From NCBI GenBank assembly GCA_002412495.1, contig DHVE01000002.1, forward strand, positions 8,551 through 16,476: a stretch of DNA of 7,926 nt, in the 5' to 3' direction. Shown piece by piece: positions 1-7,926 of the stretch. Below the pieces are notes generated by a model. It saw nothing but the letters and a program-made list of their open reading frames with translations. It did no database searches and had not been told where the DNA came from. The position numbers and the translations under genes are program-made. Within the stretch, counting starts at the first letter, position 1; every line of letters starts with the position of its first letter. This DNA comes from Betaproteobacteria bacterium UBA5216 (GTDB lineage Bacteria > Pseudomonadota > Gammaproteobacteria > Burkholderiales > SG8-41).

Positions 1-225
1 GGCGAGATGGAGGTGTGGGCGCTGGAGGCTTATGGCGCGGCATACGTACTCCAGGAAATGCTGACGGTGAAGTCGGACGACACCGAAGGCCGCCGCAAGG
101 TTTACGAATCCATCGTCAAGGGCGAGCACAAGATCGAGGCGGGCATGCCCGAATCGTTCAACGTGCTGGTGAAAGAAATCCGCTCGCTGGCGATTGATAT
201 CGACTTGGATCACAAGCGGTATTAA
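1..225 (+). CDS. rpoB: RNA polymerase beta subunit, C-terminal end (partial)
   Basis: This is the last 74 codons of the beta subunit of DNA-dependent RNA polymerase; the gene begins upstream of the window. The frame is open from base 1 and begins GEMEVWALEAYGAAY, the highly conserved C-terminal motif of bacterial RpoB. It continues through LQEMLTVKSDD and MPESFNVLVKEIRSL to a TAA stop at 223-225. In the family this C-terminal segment is the clamp/anchor part of beta that packs against the N-terminus of beta'. The short tail after the conserved motif (IDIDLDHKRY) is ordinary. The gene is followed after 78 bases by rpoC in the same direction, the usual rpoBC arrangement, so the two are almost certainly co-transcribed. 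The apparent ATG at position 7 is an internal methionine codon, not a start. Identification is essentially certain. Confidence 0.98.
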   Translation, partial: GEMEVWALEAYGAAYVLQEMLTVKSDDTEGRRKVYESIVKGEHKIEAGMPESFNVLVKEIRSLAIDIDLDHKRY

Positions 226-292
226 ACAGCCGCCGGGTGTCAAGTAAGAATTTAAGTAAGTATTTGTTTTTGCAGGATAATCTGAACTCGAC

Positions 293-297
293 AGGAG
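293..297 (+). promoter_or_regulatory. Ribosome binding site of rpoC
   Basis: AGGAG lies 6 bases before the ATG at 304, an ideal Shine-Dalgarno sequence and spacing. It fixes the rpoC start at 304. The 78-base rpoB-rpoC spacer around it is AT-richer than the genes and shows no convincing promoter or terminator, which agrees with rpoBC co-transcription. Confidence 0.85.
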
Positions 298-303
298 TCA
301 CGG

Positions 304-4547
<4,244 letters not shown>

Positions 4548-4551
<4 letters not shown>

Positions 4552-4576
4552 CATGGGGCAATTAACCCCATAAAAT
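4548..4576 (+). promoter_or_regulatory. Predicted strong sigma70 promoter of the str operon
   Basis: A perfect -35 box TTGACA (4548-4553) overlaps the end of the alanine codon and the TGA stop of rpoC. It is followed by a 17-base spacer and the -10 box TAAAAT (4571-4576), five of six bases matching consensus. The expected transcription start is about 4582-4584, giving an rpsL leader of roughly 234 bases. The position fits an internal promoter that lets rpsL-rpsG-fusA-tuf be expressed independently of rpoBC. The boxes and spacing are seen directly; activity is inferred. Confidence 0.75.
4553..4571. repeat. Dyad ATGGGG-N7-CCCCAT inside the promoter spacer
   Basis: A perfect 6-base inverted repeat with a 7-base centre (CAATTAA) occupies the spacer between the -35 and -10 boxes and touches both. 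As DNA it has the form and position of an operator for a dimeric regulator. As RNA it would be a small hairpin two bases after the rpoC stop codon. It has no following T-run, so it is not an intrinsic terminator. No regulator can be named from sequence. Confidence 0.55.
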
Positions 4577-4581
4577 CGATA

Positions 4582-4684
4582 GTCTTTATTGGTCGCGGAC
4601 GGCCCCAGGGTGGGGTGCAGCGCGCAGCAGGAACTCAAAAGCAGGGACGGCGCTGGGATTAGCAGGTGCCGTCCTCGCTTTTTT
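4582..4684 (+). ncRNA. Predicted ~100-nt terminated leader RNA upstream of rpsL
   Basis: The predicted start of the str promoter (about 4582) and the terminator T-run (4679-4684) define a transcript of about 103 nt with no long reading frame of its own. It contains a local CCCC/GGGG hairpin (4603-4606 with 4612-4615) and the terminator hairpin. An alternative set of helices is also possible: 4597-4603 with 4668-4674, and CAGCGC 4618-4623 with GCGCTG 4650-4655. This is the layout of a transcription-attenuation leader. I recall that terminator-containing leaders have been predicted before rpsL in Pseudomonas and Rickettsia, but I cannot test relatedness here. It could instead be a stable small RNA, or only an rpoC terminator that happens to lie after a promoter. 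It does not resemble 4.5S, 6S, tmRNA or RNase P RNA. Confidence 0.4.
4637..4684 (+). terminator. Intrinsic terminator between rpoC and rpsL
   Basis: A GC-rich stem pairs GGGACGGC (4644-4651) with GCCGTCCT (4668-4675), with one G-U pair at its base. After an A-C mismatch the lower stem continues as AAAAGC (4637-4642) with GCTTTT (4677-4682). Six T residues (4679-4684) follow the GC stem. The loop is about 16 bases and may be shortened by wobble pairs. It can end read-through from rpoBC. Because it also lies downstream of the 4548-4576 promoter, it can act as an attenuator on str operon transcripts. Confidence 0.85.
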
Positions 4685-4706
4685 GGAAGTACCAACTCAA
4701 TTAGCG

Positions 4707-4755
4707 ACGCGGTTCGCCGGGTGGAAAATGCCGGCGTCCATGCGGCGAATCGTGT
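4707..4755 (+). repeat. Long imperfect hairpin in the rpsL leader
   Basis: Bases 4707-4719 pair with 4743-4755 over 13 continuous positions, two of them G-U. After a G-G mismatch GTGGA (4721-4725) pairs with TCCAT (4737-4741), leaving an 11-base loop. A competing fold pairs CGCCGG (4715-4720) perfectly with CCGGCG (4731-4736). There is no T-run after the 3' arm, so it is not a standard terminator. It lies 61 bases before rpsL, in the part of the leader made only when the upstream terminator is passed. Possible roles are mRNA stability, protein binding or a second regulatory step; none is shown. Confidence 0.6.
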
Positions 4756-4801
4756 AATGGGTATTTTCAAATAAATATTTTAGATACAACAGGTTACACA
4801 T

Positions 4802-4805
4802 AGGA
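4802..4805 (+). promoter_or_regulatory. Weak ribosome binding site of rpsL
   Basis: AGGA is the best Shine-Dalgarno match before the rpsL ATG. Its spacing of 11 bases is longer than usual for a highly expressed ribosomal protein gene. The surrounding 4761-4816 region is AT-rich and poor in structure, which may compensate by keeping the start accessible. Confidence 0.55.
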
Positions 4806-4816
4806 TTCATTAGTTT

Positions 4817-5194
4817 ATGCCGACAATCAACCAACTGGTTCGCAAGGGGCGACAAGCGCCGGTTTCCAAGAGCAAAGTGCCTGCGCTGGGGCTCTCCCCG
4901 CAAAGGCGCGGTGTGTGTACCCGTGTCTATACCACGACGCCGAAGAAGCCGAACTCTGCGCTGCGTAAAGTGGCCAAGGTGCGGTTGACCAACGGGTTTG
5001 AGGTTATCGGTTATATCGGTGGCGAGGGCCATAATTTGCAGGAGCACTCGGTGGTGCTGATTCGCGGTGGCCGCGTTAAAGACCTGCCTGGCGTGCGTTA
5101 CCACGTGGTGCGCGGCAGTCTCGATACCGCCGGCGTTAAAGACCGGAAGCAGAGCCGTTCGAAATACGGCGCGAAAAAACCCAAGGCGGCTTAA
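4817..5194 (+). CDS. rpsL: Small ribosomal subunit protein S12 (uS12)
   Basis: This encodes S12, the 30S protein that lines the decoding centre and helps control tRNA selection accuracy. The 125 residues align without gaps to E. coli S12 (124 residues) through the core, and the ATG gives the expected MPTINQLVRK start. The decoding loop TTTPKKPNSALRKV carries K43, and GGRVKDLPG carries K88. Substitutions at either lysine are the classic streptomycin-resistance changes, so this allele looks wild-type there. D89, the aspartate that is methylthiolated in E. coli, is present. Residues 24-28 read LGLSP where E. coli has LEACP, so the usual E25 and C27 are lost. It is the first gene of the str operon here, with its own predicted promoter, a structured leader and a weak ribosome binding site; rpsG follows after 73 bases. 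Confidence 0.99.
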   Translation: MPTINQLVRKGRQAPVSKSKVPALGLSPQRRGVCTRVYTTTPKKPNSALRKVAKVRLTNGFEVIGYIGGEGHNLQEHSVVLIRGGRVKDLPGVRYHVVRGSLDTAGVKDRKQSRSKYGAKKPKAA

Positions 5195-5252
5195 TCAGGG
5201 GTGCGGTACCGTAGTCAGTTTATTCAGGAAATACACAGAGTACAGTCAGAGT

Positions 5253-5258
5253 AGAGGA
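5253..5258 (+). promoter_or_regulatory. Ribosome binding site of rpsG
   Basis: AGAGGA ends 9 bases before the rpsG ATG at 5268. It lies in the 73-base rpsL-rpsG spacer, just after two copies of CAGAGTA (5236-5242 and 5247-5253). In E. coli, S7 represses its own translation by binding the corresponding spacer. I could not recognise that RNA fold here. Confidence 0.7.
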
Positions 5259-5267
5259 TCGTAAAAC

Positions 5268-5738
5268 ATGCCACGTCGTAGAGAAGTTCCCAAGCGCGAA
5301 GTTTTGCCCGACCCCAAATATGGTAGTCAGGATGTTGCCAAATTCATGAACGTGGTGATGTTTGGCGGCAAGAAATCGGTTGCTGAGCGCATCATCTACG
5401 GCGCGCTGGATCAGATCCAGAAGAAGGCCAACAAGGATCCGCTTGAAGTGTTTAATCAGGCCATGTCCAACGTGAAGCCCGTAGTGGAGGTCAAGAGTCG
5501 TCGTGTGGGTGGTGCGAACTACCAGGTGCCGGTGGAGGTTCGTCCGTTAAGGCGCATGGCGTTGGCGATGCGCTGGATACGCGATGCGGCACGTGGCCGT
5601 AGCGAAAAATCCATGCAAGGCCGTTTGGCGAGCGAATTGTCAGAAGCTGCGGAAGGCCGTGGCGGCGCCATGAAAAAGCGCGAGGAAGTGCACCGCATGG
5701 CGGAAGCGAACAAGGCGTTCTCGCATTACCGATTCTGA
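5268..5738 (+). CDS. rpsG: Small ribosomal subunit protein S7 (uS7)
   Basis: This encodes S7, the primary binding protein for the 3' major domain of 16S rRNA. It nucleates assembly of the 30S head and lies near the E site. The 156-residue length is standard for the family. The start MPRRREVPKREVLPDPKYGS is the basic N-terminal arm typical of S7. Conserved segments KFMNVVMFGGKKSVAERIIYGAL, GGANYQVPVEVRPLRR and the C-terminal EVHRMAEANKAFSHYRF are all present. The ATG is supported by AGAGGA nine bases upstream and by the conserved N-terminus. It lies between rpsL and fusA, with 73 and 35 bases on either side, as in the classic str operon. In E. coli S7 is the operon's translational repressor; the same role here is an inference. 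Nothing unusual was seen in the protein. Confidence 0.99.
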   Translation: MPRRREVPKREVLPDPKYGSQDVAKFMNVVMFGGKKSVAERIIYGALDQIQKKANKDPLEVFNQAMSNVKPVVEVKSRRVGGANYQVPVEVRPLRRMALAMRWIRDAARGRSEKSMQGRLASELSEAAEGRGGAMKKREEVHRMAEANKAFSHYRF

Positions 5739-5762
5739 TTTAAAAAAACAAATACACTAGAC

Positions 5763-5766
5763 AAGG
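5763..5766 (+). promoter_or_regulatory. Ribosome binding site of fusA
   Basis: AAGG lies 7 bases before the GTG start at 5774. It is short, and with the GTG start it suggests that fusA translation may depend partly on ribosomes arriving from rpsG, 35 bases upstream. It decides the start because there is no in-frame ATG nearby that would keep the conserved N-terminus. Confidence 0.6.
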
Positions 5767-5773
5767 TTTCCCC

Positions 5774-7891
5774 GTGGCACGCAAGACTCCCATCGAACGG
5801 TATCGCAACATCGGCATTTCGGCGCACATTGACGCCGGTAAAACCACGACCACCGAACGCATCCTGTTCTACACAGGCGTCAATCACAAGATCGGCGAAG
5901 TGCATGACGGCGCCGCCACGATGGATTGGATGGAGCAGGAGCAGGAGCGGGGTATTACCATTACGTCCGCGGCTACGACTTGTTTCTGGAAAGGTATGGA
6001 TCTTTCCATGCCCGAGCATCGCATCAACATTATCGATACGCCGGGGCACGTGGATTTCACCATCGAGGTGGAGCGTTCCATGCGCGTGCTGGATGGCGCT
6101 TGCATGGTGTATTGCGCGGTGGGTGGTGTGCAGCCGCAATCGGAAACCGTATGGCGTCAGGCCAACAAGTACAAGGTGCCCCGGCTTGCGTTCGTCAATA
6201 AAATGGACCGCACGGGCGCCAATTTTTTCCGTGTGCATGATCAAATGCGCGCGCGGCTGAAAGCGAACCCGATACCCATTCAAATTCCCATCGGCGCCGA
6301 AGAGAAGTTCACCGGCGTGGTTGATCTCGTCAAGATGAAAGCCATTATTTGGGACGAGGCGAACCAGGGTATGAAGTTTGAATACCATGAAATTCCCGCC
6401 GAATTGAAGGGCGAGGCGGAAGAGTGGCACGAGAAAATGCTCGAAGCTGCCGCGGAAGCCGACGAGGAGTTGATGAACAAATACCTTGAAGGCGGCGGTT
6501 TGGATGAGGCCGACATCAAGCGTGGCTTGCGCAAGCGCACGCTGGCGGGCGAGATCGTGCCGATGCTGTGCGGCTCCGCGTTCAAGAACAAGGGTGTTCA
6601 GGCCATGCTCGACGCCGTGATCGAGTTGTTGCCGTCGCCGGTGGATATTCCGCCGGTTAAGGGTTTGGGTGAGCGTGAAGAAGACGTGTTCCGCAAGGCC
6701 GATGACGACGAGAAATTCTCCGCGCTCGCATTCAAGTTGATGACGGATCCATTCGTGGGGCAATTGACGTTTATTCGTGTTTACTCCGGCGTGCTGAAAT
6801 CAGGCGACTCGGTGTACAACCCGATCAAGGGCAAGAAAGACCGCGTGGGTCGTTTGCTGCAAATGCATGCGAACCAGCGTGATGAAATCAGCGAAGTGCG
6901 CGCCGGAGACATCGCGGCGTGCGTGGGTTTGAAGGAGGTGATCACTGGCGAGACGCTGTGTGATCCCGACAACACTATTATCCTGGAGCGCATGATTTTC
7001 CCGGAGCCGGTGATATCGCAGGCTGTCGAACCCAAGACCAAGGCCGATCAGGAAAAAATGGGTATCGCGCTGCAGCGGCTTGCGCGCGAAGATCCGTCGT
7101 TCCGCGTGCGCACCGACGAAGAATCTGGCCAGACCATTATTTCCGGCATGGGTGAATTGCATCTGGAAATTATTGTGGACCGCATGAAGCGCGAGTTCAG
7201 CGTCGAAGCGTCGGTCGGCAAGCCACAGGTGGCGTATCGCGAAACCATCAAGAAAGCATGCGAAAAGGTCGAAGGCAAGTTTGTAAAACAGTCTGGCGGT
7301 CGCGGTCAATATGGTCACGTTTGGCTCAAGGTCGAGCCGAATGAAAAAGGCAAAGGCTTCGAGTTCGTTGACGCGATCAAGGGCGGTTCGGTGCCGCGTG
7401 AATACATTCCGGCGGTGCAGAAGGGCGTGGTTGATACCATTCCGAATGGCGTACTGGCGGGCTTCCCTGTCGTGGACGTAAAGGTTACGCTGTTTGACGG
7501 TTCATTCCACGAGGTTGACTCAAACGAAAACGCTTTCAAGATGGCTGGGTCGATGGCGTTCAAGGAAGGCATGCGCCGCGCCAGCCCGGCGTTGCTTGAG
7601 CCGATCATGGATGTGGAAGTTGAAACCCCGGAAGACTTCATGGGGAACGTGGTGGGCGATTTGAATTCCCGTCGTGGCGTCATTATGGGCATGGATGACA
7701 TCGCCGGTGGCGGCAAGACCGTGCGCGCCGAGGTGCCGCTGTCGGACATGTTCGGCTATTCGACGACCTTGCGATCGTTGTCGCAGGGCCGCGCGACCTA
7801 CACGATGGAATTCAAGCACTACTCCGAAGCGCCGCGTAATGTGGCGGAAGCGATCATCACCAAGCACACCGGCAAAGACGACAAGAAATAA
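5774..7891 (+). CDS. fusA: Translation elongation factor G (EF-G)
   Basis: EF-G is the GTPase that drives translocation of tRNAs and mRNA and, with ribosome recycling factor, splits ribosomes after termination. The 705 residues match the family (704 in E. coli). GTPase motifs are all present: P-loop AHIDAGKT at 17-24, switch I RGITIT at 59-64, DTPGH at 88-92 with the catalytic H92, NKMD at 142-145 and SAF at 268-270. Domains II and III follow. Domain IV keeps its tip motif SGGRGQYGH (507-515) and H579, equivalent to the E. coli tip histidine. The C-terminal domain ends with AEVPLSDMFGYSTTLRS and QGRATYTMEF. Translation starts at GTG, chosen because MARKTPIERYRNIGISAH is the conserved N-terminus. 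It sits in the str operon between rpsG and tuf. It looks like a full, functional housekeeping EF-G rather than a tetracycline-protection or mitochondrial-type relative. Confidence 0.99.
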   Translation: MARKTPIERYRNIGISAHIDAGKTTTTERILFYTGVNHKIGEVHDGAATMDWMEQEQERGITITSAATTCFWKGMDLSMPEHRINIIDTPGHVDFTIEVERSMRVLDGACMVYCAVGGVQPQSETVWRQANKYKVPRLAFVNKMDRTGANFFRVHDQMRARLKANPIPIQIPIGAEEKFTGVVDLVKMKAIIWDEANQGMKFEYHEIPAELKGEAEEWHEKMLEAAAEADEELMNKYLEGGGLDEADIKRGLRKRTLAGEIVPMLCGSAFKNKGVQAMLDAVIELLPSPVDIPPVKGLGEREEDVFRKADDDEKFSALAFKLMTDPFVGQLTFIRVYSGVLKSGDSVYNPIKGKKDRVGRLLQMHANQRDEISEVRAGDIAACVGLKEVITGETLCDPDNTIILERMIFPEPVISQAVEPKTKADQEKMGIALQRLAREDPSFRVRTDEESGQTIISGMGELHLEIIVDRMKREFSVEASVGKPQVAYRETIKKACEKVEGKFVKQSGGRGQYGHVWLKVEPNEKGKGFEFVDAIKGGSVPREYIPAVQKGVVDTIPNGVLAGFPVVDVKVTLFDGSFHEVDSNENAFKMAGSMAFKEGMRRASPALLEPIMDVEVETPEDFMGNVVGDLNSRRGVIMGMDDIAGGGKTVRAEVPLSDMFGYSTTLRSLSQGRATYTMEFKHYSEAPRNVAEAIITKHTGKDDKK

Positions 7892-7900
7892 AAGGAAAGT

Positions 7901-7906
7901 AAGGGA
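7901..7906 (+). promoter_or_regulatory. Ribosome binding site of tuf
   Basis: AAGGGA ends 6 bases before the ATG at 7913, a good spacing. A second purine-rich stretch (AAAGGAAAG) lies just upstream, right after the fusA stop. Only 21 bases separate fusA from tuf, so co-transcription is expected. Confidence 0.75.
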
Positions 7907-7912
7907 CTGACT

Positions 7913-7926
7913 ATGGCCAAAGGTAA
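7913..7926 (+). CDS. tuf: Elongation factor Tu, first four codons (partial)
   Basis: Only 14 bases are in the window, giving M-A-K-G and two bases of the next codon. The call rests on three facts: the ATG has a good ribosome binding site, EF-Tu genes follow fusA in the str operon of proteobacteria, and MAKG is a common EF-Tu start in betaproteobacteria. EF-Tu delivers aminoacyl-tRNA to the ribosome as a GTP complex. Four codons alone would not identify the gene; the context carries the call. Confidence 0.88.

Noticed and set aside
251..281. Possible promoter in the rpoB-rpoC spacer (GATAAT at 276-281)
   Set aside because: No acceptable -35 box lies at 16-18 bases; the best match is poor, and rpoBC are normally co-transcribed.
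4589..4774. A 61-codon + strand frame starting with TTG that spans the terminator and the second hairpin
   Set aside because: The TTG would be only a few bases after the predicted transcription start with no ribosome binding site, and the frame runs through two strong RNA structures, which explain the sequence better than coding does.
4753..4786. Possible second rpsL promoter in the AT-rich stretch (TATTTT or TAGATA as -10)
   Set aside because: The matching -35 positions (such as TGTAAT) are weak, and AT-rich sequence gives many -10 look-alikes by chance.
5726..6763. A 345-codon open frame on the - strand opposite fusA
   Set aside because: Shadow of fusA, with His/Gln/Arg-rich composition and no recognisable domain.

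Overview
This window is a piece of the core transcription and translation gene cluster of a bacterium, most likely a betaproteobacterium. All genes are on the + strand, in the order rpoB (3' end), rpoC, rpsL, rpsG, fusA, tuf (first 14 bases). The betaproteobacterial assignment rests on recalled sequence features: an RpoC beginning MKALLDLFKQV, an S12 beginning MPTINQLVRK, a 156-residue S7, an EF-G beginning MARKTPIERYRN, and an EF-Tu beginning MAKG. The rpoBC genes also run directly into the str operon, whereas E. coli keeps the two apart. No genus can be named. Coding sequence is moderately GC-rich. I see no mobile element, CRISPR array, tRNA or rRNA gene.

Layout: 1-225 is the C-terminus of the RNA polymerase beta subunit. 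Positions 304-4551 hold the complete beta' subunit, with the catalytic aspartate triad and both zinc sites intact. Positions 4552-4816 form a 265-base gap, the only sizeable non-coding stretch. Positions 4817-5194 encode S12, 5268-5738 encode S7, 5774-7891 encode EF-G from a GTG start, and EF-Tu begins at 7913. Together these genes make the polymerase core, two 30S proteins (decoding site and head) and the two elongation GTPases, so the region coordinates the supply of transcription and translation machinery.

The least ordinary part is the rpoC-rpsL gap. It starts with a near-consensus sigma70 promoter (TTGACA, 17-base spacer, TAAAAT) whose -35 box overlaps the last codons of rpoC. A dyad ATGGGG-N7-CCCCAT fills the promoter spacer. 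About 60 bases after the expected transcription start lies a strong intrinsic terminator. The promoter and terminator therefore bracket a transcript of about 100 nt, which could be a transcription-attenuation leader for the str operon, a small RNA, or both. The terminator's 3' arm has two competing 5' partners (a repeated GGACGGC), and a tiny possible leader reading frame runs over the terminator's 5' arm. Beyond the terminator a second, 49-base imperfect hairpin sits before a weak rpsL ribosome binding site. The protein-coding genes look canonical. The clearest protein oddity is a 13-residue expansion in RpoC relative to E. coli.
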